Source of the DNA: Phanerochaete sordida
Taxonomy: Eukaryota; Basidiomycota; Agaricomycetes; Polyporales; Phanerochaetaceae
Assembly: GCA_019973155.2 (NCBI GenBank)
Contig: BPQB01000004.1
Span: forward strand, 744,001-808,000
Direction: 5' to 3'
Length of the DNA: 64,000 nucleotides
In this document: in pieces, positions 10,953-21,837 of the stretch
How the letters are laid out: each line of letters opens with the position of its first letter
Position numbering within the stretch: position 1 is the first letter of the stretch
Notes under the pieces: model-generated
Seen by the model: the letters and a program-made list of their open reading frames with translations, nothing else
Database searches by the model: none
What the model was told of the DNA's origin: nothing
Position numbers and translations under genes: made by a program

Positions 10953-13900
10953 TTACTGCTCGCTGATGCTCAGCAGTCGCCTACACAGGTGCCTCGGCGA
11001 CACCTCCACGATCAGCTGTGTACCAATAAGGAGCACAGTAGCGCTAGTTTCGTTGACCTCCTTGACCTTGGCGTCGTAGCCATTGTGCTCGCCGGCCAGG
11101 ACCACGACGTCCTCGCCTGCGTTCTCGGGGTGGACCGGTCGCAGGTACTTGACGGGGATCTCGAGCACTTGGGTGTTGCTCGGCTTCTCGATGAGCCGGA
11201 TGCGCGCGCGCGAAGTGTACCGTTCGTTGTACGCGTCGAACACGGAGAGCACGCCGGCGAGTTCGCCCTCGTGCACGCCATCCATCCAGCCCGGTTCGTC
11301 GCCGCGGGCGAAGGTTTCCGTGATCCGGCATACCAGGCCCGTCTTCGTCTTGTCAGAGAGGCTTGGGCTCAAGAGCCACTTTTCGCCAACGACTACAGCG
11401 AAACACTCATCAGACACGGCGGAAAGTTCGTTGTGTAAACTATACATACCATCTTCTGTGGGCTTTGTTGACGGAAGCCCTCCGCTGTACCCGAATGCAG
11501 CTGGCGTACGCATATCATCGTACGACGACGATACTCCTGGTGTGGGAGCGCCATATGCACCACTAGCCCACGCTCCGGGCGTTGGCGCAGACATTCCTGG
11601 TGTCGGCGCCCCCCACGCAGATGGCGTTGGCGCGCTCTAATGGTACAAAAGTCAGCGCAGCTCGTCTACATGACTCCGAGAAGCGTACCCATGATGTTGA
11701 CGACTCGCCCCATTCGGCCCTCGGAGTCGCACCGCCCCACGCAGGCCGCGCAGGCGTGGCACCGCCCCAAGACGAAGACGATCCGTTCTGCGGCGGCGGA
11801 GCAGGCGTCGCGCCACCCCAGGACGACGTCGGCTTGGGGGTCGCACCTCCCCATGCGCTGTTGCCCTGCGCATACGGGTTCGGCGTGCGCGACGACGCGG
11901 TCCATGCCGGGGTCTTGCCCTCTCCGTATGGATTCGGGGTCTTCGCGGTCGCATTCCACGCAGGGGTCTTCCCAATTTGGTGTGGGTTCGGCGTGCGTGA
12001 ATCCATGCCGCCGTGCCATGCTGGTGTCTGCGGGACCTGGTTGTACGGGTTTGCAGTACGCCCGCCGCCACCGCCCTGATACGGGTTCGGTGTGCGGCCA
12101 GATGAGGGGCCAAAGGGAGATATTCTAGATAAGCCATTTCCATGCCGGGGCGTGTGTGGTGGAGGGCCTGTGCGCGGGGAATCGATCGCCTCGAGGGAGC
12201 CATCAGGGCTGCAAGCTCTGTCAGGACAGGGTATCCACCAGGGAGAGAATACACTCACTTTCGTCGCTTGATCTTCTCCCTCTCGATCATGATAACTTTG
12301 TTGCCGGTGCTGAGCTCGACGCGCGCCATATTGCCATTCGTGTCTTTGACAATACCGACGATACCTTTCCGCGGCCCATGAATGATTTGGACCAGATCTC
12401 CAATGAGACGATCGCGAGGCCCTCGGCCCATGTTGCCGCTGACCATGCCACCCTGAGCGCCACCGCTGAGCGCAGGGTTCATCTTCGACAGATCCGTGTT
12501 TCCCAGCTTGAGACCACCTCTCGGCGTCAGCGAGACGAGCGAACGAGCACGCGTGACGAACACGCCACCATTCTCGCTGATGTCGCGGTTGAAGAGCCAG
12601 GCGTAGAAGGCTTGATGGGTATGCAGGACGCGTCCCTTGCGGCCCTCGCCGTCGACTTCCTTGACGTTGTCGTTGGCGCGGAGCTCGTGCCCCTCTGAGT
12701 CTACCGCAATTGCACGATGTGTATCACGACGCATCGAGATCTGGTGCGGCTTGACCAGACGGACCTGGCCATTCTGGTCAAGTACTCGGAACGAGTCACG
12801 TTCTGTCTTGAAGATGACCCCGACGGCTTGAAGACTAGGAAAGATGAGTAAGCGGCTGATCGGCTCCCACGACGTCTCGCCACGTACTCAAGCTGAACCA
12901 AATCGTGCAACTCGTAGTTACCGACGGTGTTCGTACTTGTACCGACTTCCGCTGCCTCACGGAGATCTTTCGAGAAGACGGACACCTGGGTATCATCAGT
13001 TACGGGCGCCATACAGAACCTACGACTACGCACCTCCTGCATAGTCATGTCAGAGAGGAAAGTGACAACATTGTCCATGACCGAGACCACGAGGCCTGTC
13101 TCGTCCGCGTTCTTTCCAGTCATGACTTTGACGTGGTCACCGGCTTTGAAGCGCTTGCGTACGCTCCGTGCCGGGATCTGTATCCGCTGTCCATCGAACT
13201 CCACGCCGACAGGTTGGATTGTAACGACATCCTGTTCTACCGCTTGCACGGTACCATGGACGCCAGCCTGCTCGCCCTCGAAGACCTCGATGTGGTCTCC
13301 AGGCTGCAGCACGGCAATTGCAGCCTTCTTCGAGGCCTCGGCGATAATGGAGAGGTCCACGTTCGCCTCGTTGTCTGCGCCGTCGGCGCCGCGCGTGAAC
13401 TGAGTGATTTCGTCGAGCGTCGGGTTGACATCGTCCAGCTGGAGGGCCGAGATCTTGAAATCCTTCTCGATGAAGCCGTCCTTGTACGTGTCATTTTGGA
13501 AGACATAGACCTGGTTCCTCTTGGACACCGCCTTACGGCCGTACACCCTTATGACTTCTTCGTAGTTGAAGAACCGCTGAGGGGGCCGCATAGCGAAACC
13601 CGTCGACCCGGGTACCGCCTTCTTCCGCTTCTTGTCACCCAACGGCTCGTCCTTGGGGTTGAGGTCGATGCGGGGTATGAACTTCAGGCCAACCTCCTCG
13701 CCGTTCTCCGTGATGTCCATGACCTGCGCCAGGTCACCCTGATATTTGCCACGTCGGATGCGCACCCAGCTTCCGGGAGTAACAGTGACATCTTGCTTCT
13801 TGATTTGGAGCAAACTGGACATTTCCTCGATGGGCACAAGGTTGATGCCTCTGCTGGGATAGATGCCGACCAAGCCGTTACACGCCTCCTGGACCATCTT

Positions 13901-14768
13901 TGCGCTGCGAGCTTCAATATATATCATGCCAGGGAGCGAATCTCGCTGGAACGCGGAAAGGATTTGGAGCGAACGGCTGGAGTATTCGAGGTCGAGGGAT
14001 TTTCGCATGAGACTGAACACAAGATCCCTCTCCTTCCCCGGCTGTGGACACAAGGGCTGAGCATACACTTGTAGTTCGCGAGTTTGTAAAGCAGCACACC
14101 TTGCATCGGACTTGCCACAGATTGGCATCGTGTACGGAAGGCATAAGAAGCCGTTGCGGCACCTCATTCATGTCCCCGGTGTAACGAACATTCCGTTGCC
14201 GGTACCTTTCACTGAAGCCCGCAGCGATCTTCTGCAAGTCCTGATCGTTGAGCTCGCGCTCGAGGTTCAGCCTCGCGTTCACAGCAGCACGAGGAGCGTA
14301 GTCTCCCTCCTCGCCCTCCGCGCCCTCGGCAATGAACTCATCTAGTGATATATTCAGTTAGGACGCGTCTATGCGGCTAGCGAGGGTACGGACCTCGACC
14401 ATACTCGTCTTCATCTTCGTCCTCTTCCTCGTCTTCGTCTACTTCGGCTTCAACGTCGAGGAAACGGTTGACCGCAGGCCGTTTATGGCGGTGCTACAAA
14501 GCGCGGTGAGCATAACGTAGTGGCGGACGCGACGAAGGCGTACCTTGGCCCTTTTCTTCCCACGCTCCGCGCCAGCATCCTCCTCATCTTCCTCGTCCTC
14601 CTCGTCCTCCTCATCGTCTTCCTCTTCCTCCTCTTCCTCCTCCTCTTCCTCGTCATAGTCCCTGCGCTTCTCCTTGGACTTCTTCTGCTGCGGCGCTTGC
14701 TCCTCAAACTCCTCGTCGTTCTCCTCCTCCTCTTGGTTCAGCACGGGGTCCTCCTCGATGTCCGACAT
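10953..14768 (-). CDS. spt5: Transcription elongation factor SPT5
   Basis: SPT5, with SPT4, forms DSIF, which clamps RNA polymerase II and regulates elongation and pausing. The gene starts at 14768 (MSDIEEDPVLNQEEEE) with an acidic N-terminus containing runs of Glu and Asp. The NGN domain follows (FSLMRKSLDLEYSSR...GMIYIEARS). After it come several KOW domains, for example VTPGSWVRIRRGKYQGDLA, VLQPGDHIEVFEGEQAG, RFKAGDHVKVMTGKN and GDLVQIIHGPRKGIVG. The C-terminal repeat region (about 11640-12200) alternates TPNPY and TPAW units, the fungal CTR that is phosphorylated by CDK9/Bur1. A last KOW-like domain ends in the stop at 10953. Several short introns split the gene. It is divergent from gpi3 with 216 bp between start codons. 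Confidence 0.96.
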
Positions 14769-14834
14769 GGCTGCAAAGATGGTGGTAGTGAGAGGAAGAG
14801 AGTATAGAGGTCGTGGTTAGACCGAGGGACGCCT

Positions 14835-14845
14835 TAACCCTAACC
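14835..14845. promoter_or_regulatory. Telomere-repeat box in the spt5/gpi3 divergent promoter
   Basis: TAACCCTAACC is nearly two copies of the fungal telomere unit, read as CCCTAA on the plus strand. It lies in the 216 bp between the spt5 and gpi3 start codons. In fungi and plants such boxes bind Myb-type telomere-repeat factors and mark housekeeping promoters. A similar box lies in another divergent promoter at 21743-21754. Confidence 0.5.
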
Positions 14846-14984
14846 TGATCGCGCGACGCACGATCTCTGTGAGGGACCCCGGTGTTACGCGTCTGTGGCC
14901 AGACCCCGATCACCCCCGCGCGGTTTCGCCGACATCCGCTCCGACGCCTCGTTTACGACGGCCGTGTCGTGGAGGTGTGACACC

Positions 14985-16795
14985 ATGGAACGTCTCACCA
15001 TAGCGTATGTGGGAAAATAATAGCAAAAAGACATAGCTAATCAACTACAACGCAGAATGGTATGCGATTTCTTCCTCCCCAATGTCGGAGGGGTGGAGAA
15101 TCACATCTACATGCTGTCCGCGAACCTCATTCAACGTGGCCATAAAGTATGCCAGCATTGACTGCCCGAAGAGCGCTTCTAACTTTTGCAGGTGATAGTT
15201 ATCACTCACTCGCATCCACCGTCCCGAGTGGGAGTGCGCTGGCTGATACCAGGGCTCAAGGTGTACTACATACCCCTGCGGACCATCGCGTCCTCCGCTA
15301 CACTCCCCAACTTCTTCACCTTCCTGCCGTACTTCCGCACCATTATTGTAAGGGAGCAGGTTCAGCTAGTACATGCCCACGCATCACTCTCCAGCATGGC
15401 CCACGAAGCAATCATGCATGCCCACCACCTAGGCGTGCGCACGGTGTTCTCGGACCACAGTCTGTTCGGCCTCGACGACGCAGCTTCGATATTGACGAAC
15501 AAGCTGCTCGAAGGCGCGTTACGGAATGTGGACCGAGTCATATGCGTCTCGCACACCGGTCGCGAGAACACGGTCCTTCGCGCGCGGTTGCTACCTGAAA
15601 CGACGTATGTAATTCCGAACGCGCTAGTTGCAGAGCAGTTCAGGCCAGCAGACCAGGAGTTGAGCAAGGACATCAGTAAGTGTAGTCGTTAATATGTATT
15701 TTCCGTTGGCCATTGACAAGCCCCTCAGTCACCATTGTCGTCGTTTCGCGCTTGGCTTACCGCAAGGGCATTGATCTACTAGTCGCAGTCGCGCCACGTA
15801 TCTGCAAACTGTTCCCCAACATCAGGTTCCTCGTTGGTCTGTTACCAGATCGCTTGCCCCTATTTCCTGGCTGATCCGCTCGCCAGGTGGCGACGGTCCT
15901 AAGATGATTGACCTGCTACAAATGCGGGAGAAATATTCGCTTCAAGATAGAATCGAGCTTCTTGGTAGCGTCAAGCCCACGCATGTTCGAAATGTATGCC
16001 AGCCGTTTGTTGTCTATGCTGGCCCCCTGACATCTATTGCGCTAGGTGCTGACTCAGGGCCACATCTTCTTGAACACGTCCCTGACCGAGTCCTTCGGCA
16101 TTGCAACCTTGGAGGCGGCGTGCGCTGGGCTCTATATTGTGAGTACCCGCGTCGGCGGTGTGCCGGAGATTCTGCCACTCGGAAGTTTCGAGCGCAAGAT
16201 GACCGGCCTGGAGGACAGCGAAGACAATGCTTGTGGGGAAGAAGGCTTGATAATGTTCGCTGCGCCAGAGGAGGATGGTATGGCACTATTTTCTCTCTTC
16301 AGGCGTCTGTGAACTAAGTGCGACAGATCTGATCCGCGCCACCTCGCATGCCATTCGCCACGTTATTTCTGGGTCTCATTCGCCTCAAAAAGCGCATGAG
16401 CGCATCAAGGGCTTCTATAGCTGGGAAGACGTTACCGAACGCGTCGAGCGCGTATATGCTGATGTTATGGCGAGTACACCATACGACTTTTGGACAAGAG
16501 TTAGCAGGTATGAGCGGACTTGGGGAGACCGAGCAACCAGCTGACAGGATGTGCAACAGAAACATGAGTCTGGGTCGCTATTTTGGCCCTATATTCACCA
16601 TTATCTTGCTTGTGGATTGCCTTTTCTTTGCGTTCTTAGAATGGTGGCAACCTCAAGAGGATATAGAGAGGGCGGAAGCGAAATGGGATCCCGATGAATT
16701 TTTGAAGGTGCGTCTCTCTGCCTGTCTTCTGTCACACTGGTCGTTGATCCGCTGTCATCCCGCTCAAGGTCGTACAGTGTAGGACCGCTCCTTGA
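14985..16795 (+). CDS. gpi3: GPI3/PIG-A, GlcNAc-transferase of GPI anchor synthesis; 3' end altered by a mobile element
   Basis: This is the catalytic subunit that transfers GlcNAc to phosphatidylinositol, the first step of GPI-anchor synthesis at the ER. It starts at ATG 14985; a small exon (MERLTIA) joins [18 protein letters not shown]. Typical GT4 features follow: [12 protein letters not shown], and the E-x7-E motif in [12 protein letters not shown]. The ER membrane anchor [19 protein letters not shown] lies near 16575-16640. The last intron (GTGCGT..AAG) ends at 16768. The final exon then reads VV and runs into element B, which adds a few foreign residues and a stop at 16793-16795. The catalytic domain and membrane anchor are untouched, so function may survive with a shortened tail. 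Confidence 0.93.
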
Positions 16796-17591
16796 TACAC
16801 CACCACTCCTTGATACAGAGGTATCCTGTGCATGCTGTGTCAACCCATAAATCACGAAAAAATGTAATTACAGCAGTGGTGTACTTGTACAACAACATGT
16901 AGGAGCTTCAGGTCATCGCCGTGTGTGCTACAGAATGCATCCGCCATGCAAGCAGATTCTGCAGTTGAGCTCAAATTGATTTCCGCCTTCAAAAATCATC
17001 CGGGGCCCATTTCGCACCGGAATTAAACGGAAAATGTAGGCAGTCACTTGGACCAACAATTCGAACACTTTCCGCAGCCTTGCTTTGGTAGCAGCAGGCA
17101 GCCGGTGGTCCCGACACTCTAACGGTCTCGAGGAAAGCCTCGGAGTGTAGCGCCGGTGATGCGCCGCAGCTCGGTCGCGCTCAAAGTCGCGTCCTCGCAG
17201 CAAAATCCCTTCGTTCAAGGTGTTGAGAAAATTGGATGATGCTCCATCGTTCTGAACGTCAATGAAACTGAGCTGGGAGGACGAGGGTGAGGATGGCGAA
17301 GGCGACGAGGACGAAGACGCGGACGAAGAAGACGATGAGCGCTAGGCGGCGCCACGACGTGACGGCTTTGATCGTGCTACCTTTCTTGGGTGTATCAAGG
17401 AGTGGTTTTACGAGCTGATTTCCGGCATCGCCCTGGCACATTCACTGCGACCAGGACCCCCTTGAAAATATTCACATGTATGCCAGAGTGCGCTACCTAT
17501 CGTAATAACTAATTTCCTTGGCACACTCGAACAACGCTGAGATGCAAACCTCGTGCAAAGATATGGTGTATCAAGGAGCAGTCCTACACTG
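16775..17591. mobile_element. Element B: 817 bp TA-flanked MITE inside the last exon of gpi3
   Basis: The element begins CAGTGTAGGAC at 16775 and ends with the inverted copy at 17591. The terminal repeat is 28 bp with one mismatch, and TA is duplicated at 16773-16774 and 17592-17593. A core motif CTCCTTGATACA occurs twice near the left end (16788 and 16806, 18 bp apart) and twice inverted near the right end (17391 and 17567, 176 bp apart). No transposase is encoded. Its insertion point is inside the final gpi3 exon. Confidence 0.88.
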
Positions 17592-17593
17592 TA

Positions 17594-17710
17594 GTCGAGT
17601 ACGACAATCGTCAACTAGAAACCCTAGAAGGAAATTTGCCAAGTGGTGAAGTTCGAGGAGGAAAGACGGACCGCGGAAATAGCCCTGAGCGCTGCGAAGG
17701 CAGCGTTTGA
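17594..17710 (+). pseudogene. Displaced C-terminal coding remnant of gpi3
   Basis: If element B and one TA copy are removed, the gpi3 frame continues from 17594 for 38 open codons to a TGA at 17708-17710. The piece begins VEYDNRQLETLEGNLP. It has no start of its own and now lies downstream of the element's stop. I infer that it is the original C-terminus; comparison with related species would test this. Confidence 0.65.
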
Positions 17711-18055
17711 ATGTTACAGTTTCCAAACCTTTCCCCAAAATCCGTGCTTCTATCGCCCGCCAGAGCGTTATCCGTCGAAGAAGACCCCAAACCAGTCCGA
17801 AGATTGCACCACCTCGCGGCCGCATGGGAGCTTGGCCTCTCAATTCAGCAGCAAGCCGACGACGTTTGACACAATGGCGCTCGCCGAAGCATCCACAAGT
17901 CTCAGTCATTCGACTTTCTGCCGACTGCTGGGATCCCACGTGGTGCAATGATGGACAGATAAAACCACGCCATGTATCTGTTCTTCCAGGTCCGGAACCC
18001 ATCCTCCTCTCTCCCCGCAAAAATAAGGTTGTATACGCTGTTCGTCGACGCGGCC
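17711..18055. other. Intergenic region, gpi3 3' flank and permease promoter
   Basis: No gene was recognised. Both strands have short overlapping frames without family resemblance. The stretch leads directly to the permease start codon. Confidence 0.5.
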
Positions 18056-20535
18056 ATGTCGGACGACAAGGACGCCGTTCCACGCAATTTGAGCCCACCA
18101 CACGACGAAGAGAAGGTGTGGGTACCGGCGCTTGATGGAAGTTCGCCGGAGCCAGTGCTAGTGGACGACGCAGTCAAGCCTCAAGCACGCGTCTTCTCTC
18201 TGTTTGAGAGGGTCACATTTTTCCTCACTCGCTATGGTATCGAGACGAACGGGTGCGATTGTGTATTTTTTGTCGTTGATCCGTAAATCTCAAGTCCTCG
18301 CTCTTAGAATCGACCCAATACCTCCGAACTCACGGACCGATAGCCGACTTTTCCAAATGTTCTTCGTCTGGTTTTCTTCGAGCCTGAACGTACTGGGGTG
18401 CATATCGAGAGTCCCATAGACTGCGAACAAAAGTTTTGATCATTTTTTAGACTTGGTACGGGAGCGTCTGGCCCAGCCTTCTTCGGCCTGAGCACAAAGC
18501 AGTGTCTGGTCATCATGCTTTTCGTGGATATAGTGTGAGTTTGCGCTGAAAAATTTCTCTATGTGTCGCGTCTGAGCTCATATCATATTAGGGCAGTTTA
18601 GCACCGGGATTAATCCCGGTTCCATGATGCCTTAATTTGGAAGGTATCCAGGCGCGCGTGTCGTCGCAGGTCGTCGTATCGTTTCTTCGTGCTCTGCCTC
18701 TTATTTTCACCCTACGAAGCTCACATATGATGTGCTGTGTGCCATTCAATGACTGGGGAATGGCGGTACGCTTCAAGTACGTGTTGCACCAGACGCTGTA
18801 TGGGGCTGGAAAGTGTGGGCGGGAGCTATCAAAGACAGTGCCATCGACAGCGGAGATTTGCTTAGAATATATTTCTGAGGCTTAGTAGGACACCAAATGC
18901 CAAGCATGTATAGCGCAGGACGTTGCTGTGACGTTGTCAGAGGCTCGACGCAGTAACCACAGGGGTGCCAGCGATACCTTCCAAATTAAGGCATCATGGA
19001 ACCGGGATTAATCCCGGTGCTAAACTGCCCTATTGCCCAGATCATGCGCCGTCCCCGCATACTTTGCTGTGTTTGGCCCTAAGCTCGGCATGCGCTCCAT
19101 GGTGCAGGCCCGATATTCCTGGGGGTAGGCTTCTCCCCTGACAATGTTAAATGATTGATCCGACCACGTTTTACAGGTATTGGCCAGCTAAGCTGCCTGC
19201 AGCACTAAACGTATTCTCGATGCAAGGCTTTTTAATCCTGAATTGTATCATCGGAGGACAAACACTCGCAAGCGTGTCGTCCCATCTGGACGACACCCTG
19301 GGCATCGTGATCATTGGGCTTATTTCGCTTGCAGTACGCAATTTCTTCCTGTCGTTCTGTGGACCTCGCCGACGATATTTCGCAGCTGGCATTCTGCGGT
19401 TACCGAGTGATCCACATCTGGGAGAGCGCCGCATGGATCCCGAATGCTATCACCTTCATCATCATGCTTGGTGTCGGAGGCAAGCACCTGAGTAATGCAC
19501 CGCCCACTGCGCCCGTTACTGCAACTAGTGTCGTCACCTTCATTACCACAATTGCCGCAAGTGTCATCAGCTGGTGCATGATGACTCCGGACTACGGCGT
19601 GTATCACAACCACGAGACACCAAGGTAACATGCATCGCCTTAAGATTGTGATGTTAAAGGCTGACACGAATTCTGTCTAGCCTCCGCATCTTCATCTACA
19701 CCTACCTCGGCTTCTTCCTCTCAAGCGTACGTCTCTCTCGCCCTTCCACCCCGGCCGCCCTCACTCACGCCCACACAGCTCATCTCCCACTTCCTCGGCG
19801 CGGTCTTCGCAGCATCTGCCGCAGGCGTGCCGGGCTGGGCCGCGGGGTTCGACAACGGGAACAGCGTCGGCGGGCTCATCGCGGCAGTGCTCGCGCCGCT
19901 CGGCGGCTTCGGACGCTTCTTGACGGTGCTCCTCGCGCTGAGCGTGCCGAGCGCGTGCGCGCCGACGATGTACACGTTCGCGAGCAGTTGCATGGCCGTC
20001 GAGGCCGTCTTCGCGCGCATCCCGCGCTGGGTGTACGCCGTCGTCTCCGAGGGCATGTGCGTCGTTCCTCAGTTCCGGGGGCTGGACGGGTGCTGACGAC
20101 CTGGCCAGACTGATACCCGTCGCCATCATCGGCGCGAAGCATTTCTACAATACCTTCGTGGACGTGCTGAGTGCGTACCCGCCCCGATTCTCGTAACTCC
20201 GCACACTGACGCTGCGCACAGACATCATCGGCTACTGGTCATGCCTCTTCGCGTCGATCATCCTCGCAGAACACTTCGTCTTCCGCCGCGGACGCTGGGA
20301 GGCGTACGACCTCGCTACCTGGGACAGCCCGTCGCGCCTCCCACCTGGCATCGCGGCTCTGCTGGCTTTCCTCTGCGCATTTGGTGTCGTGATACCCTGC
20401 ATGTCGCAGGCGTGGTACACGGGCCCCATTGCGCGCGCAGGGACAGGAGACCTCGGCATTATTGTTGGGTCGGCTGTCGCATTCATCTTGTATGTGGGCT
20501 TGCGGACGGCCGAGAAGGCTGCATTCGGGAGGTAG
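18056..20535 (+). CDS. NCS1-family purine/cytosine permease
   Basis: This is a plasma-membrane proton symporter of the nucleobase-cation-symport-1 family, related to yeast FCY2 and Aspergillus FcyB. The start is ATG 18056 (MSDDKDAVPRN). The N-terminal motif FFLTRYGIETNGIDPIPP precedes about twelve membrane segments. Clear blocks include SSLNVLGLGTGASGPAFFGL, MRSMVQARYSWGYWPAKLP, ILNCIIGGQTLASVS, MTPDYGVYHNHET, and a last segment before TAEKAAFGR and the stop at 20533-20535. About ten exons, roughly 520 residues. The intron 18535-19040 contains element C, yet its donor, its acceptor and the phase-2 join (DIV-SCAVPAYF) are intact. Substrate (cytosine, adenine, hypoxanthine) cannot be fixed from sequence. 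Confidence 0.93.
18591..19030. mobile_element. Element C: 440 bp MITE with 58 bp perfect TIRs, inside a permease intron
   Basis: Bases 18591-18648 are an exact inverted copy of 18973-19030. TA flanks both sides (18589-18590 and 19031-19032). Starting one base further out, an ATT duplication (18587-18589 and 19032-19034) also fits, so the superfamily is not certain. Each arm carries a perfect 18 bp palindrome, ACCGGGATTAATCCCGGT, at 18603-18620 and 19001-19018. The interior is non-coding. It sits near the 3' end of a host intron that would otherwise be about 64 bp long. Confidence 0.88.
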
Positions 20536-20621
20536 CTGCGCAGTCAGATGGAGACACCAATGAAATGAGCGTCCAATCCAGCTGTCATTATAATAGTACA
20601 CAACCGGAAGCAAAGAACGTC

Positions 20622-21577
20622 CTACGAATCGCCTAACCTCTGTCCAGAGCCCCAACTGTACCCACCCGTGCGCGCAGGCTCCTCGCGCCTGCGCGGTGGG
20701 ATGACATGCACTCCGCCGCTGCCACCCGTCGCGCTGGCACCAGGGCGCCCGGGGCCGTCGATGAAGTTACGCAGCCACGCGGGCGCGGTAGCCCACTCGC
20801 GCAGCGCACGCGTATCGTGCACGAGCCACCACCAGGCGTGGCCGACGACGGCGCCGGTCACGCTCGTCGCGGCGGCGGCAGGGCCAGCCATGAGGAAGTC
20901 GAGCGCGATGAGCGCGTACGGGAAGTAGATGACGGGCATTGTGATGAGCCCGAAGAGCGATGTTTGCGAGCCTGGCGGAGCGAGACGCGAGGAGAGGTAC
21001 GTGAGGCACACGAGCAGCGCGCGCGCGTGCACGTACGACCGGAGCGGAATGTTCAACGTCTAGGAGGAGCGTTAAGACGCGCCTTTTTCGCGAAATGCAC
21101 CTGACTCACCAGAATGGCTGCTGAGGCAACGAGTAGTTGCCAAGCGTAGTCCGCTGAACGAGCTTGGTAGGTTATTGAGGACTCCAGTTCATTGGAGTTT
21201 CGGCTGTACTCAGTCAGTATGTGTAGACGATAGTGTGGTCCTCATTCACGTACTAGAGCATGAGAAAATCAAATAGAAAGGCCAGCCCAGAGCCTAAGAT
21301 CGGGGTAAGCAAGCGTTGCGTTCGAAGTATGGGCAGCGTACCTCCTAGGAAGAAGCTCGTGTACGGCCTCCAGATCTTGACACGCGGTCAGACGGAGAAC
21401 TGCCAACGGAATGGCGTGTCGGCGTACCTCAAACCTCTGAGTTACATACTCCGTGATAAATATGACCCTGTGCGGATGCACGAGGTGCAGCATCACCGGC
21501 ACCGAGACCGCGAGAGACGATGCGCATAGGAAGCGGGTCACGGGGGGTATCTTGCGAATTTCGTCCATGAACGACAT
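20622..21577 (-). CDS. Derlin (DER1-like ER membrane protein)
   Basis: Derlins are rhomboid-fold pseudoproteases that help move misfolded proteins out of the ER (ERAD). The start is ATG 21577 (MSFMDEIRKIPPVTRFL). Conserved features follow in order: WRPYTSFFLG near 21340-21370, LYRNSNELE near 21210, and ARALLVCLTYLSSRLAPP. Then come the GLITMPVIYFPYALIALD membrane block and GHAWWWLVHDTRA. The soluble C-terminus is Pro/Gly/Arg-rich. No rhomboid catalytic Ser/His motif is present, as expected for derlins. It is convergent with the permease gene (86 bp between stops) and divergent from the SPATA20-like gene. Confidence 0.92.
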
Positions 21578-21742
21578 GGTCGGCGAGGATGCTTTGTCAA
21601 AGCAGAAGAGAGCAAGGAACAGATAGCAACGCAGAGAGCAAAGGAAGATATAGTCGATGTCAAGAGAGGTCCATGGGTTGCGGGAAAGGACGAGAACGTC
21701 GGCGGACACGTATGAGCTCACGCGTGTGCGAACGTTGTTCTC

Positions 21743-21754
21743 GGGTTAGGGTTA
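21743..21754. promoter_or_regulatory. Telomere-repeat box in the derlin/SPATA20-like divergent promoter
   Basis: GGGTTAGGGTTA is exactly two telomere repeat units. It lies between two divergent start codons (21577 and 21838), so it could act on both genes. See also 14835-14845. Confidence 0.5.
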
Positions 21755-21837
21755 CCGCTCAATCGGGATGACGGAATCTGCAGATTCACCACAGCGAGCT
21801 ACCACAAATCCCCGCGTCCTTGCGAAGACGCTATGCG

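Noticed and set aside
12905..14074. 389-codon open frame on the plus strand
   Set aside because: It is the antisense shadow of the SPT5 coding exons, which have clear NGN and KOW motifs on the minus strand.
18637..18885. 82-codon frame inside element C as a possible transposase fragment
   Set aside because: It is too short, has no DDE-type motif, and overlaps the terminal repeat.
18589..19034. Assigning element C firmly to Tc1/mariner
   Set aside because: Both a TA duplication and an ATT duplication fit the ends, so a PIF/Harbinger-type origin cannot be excluded.
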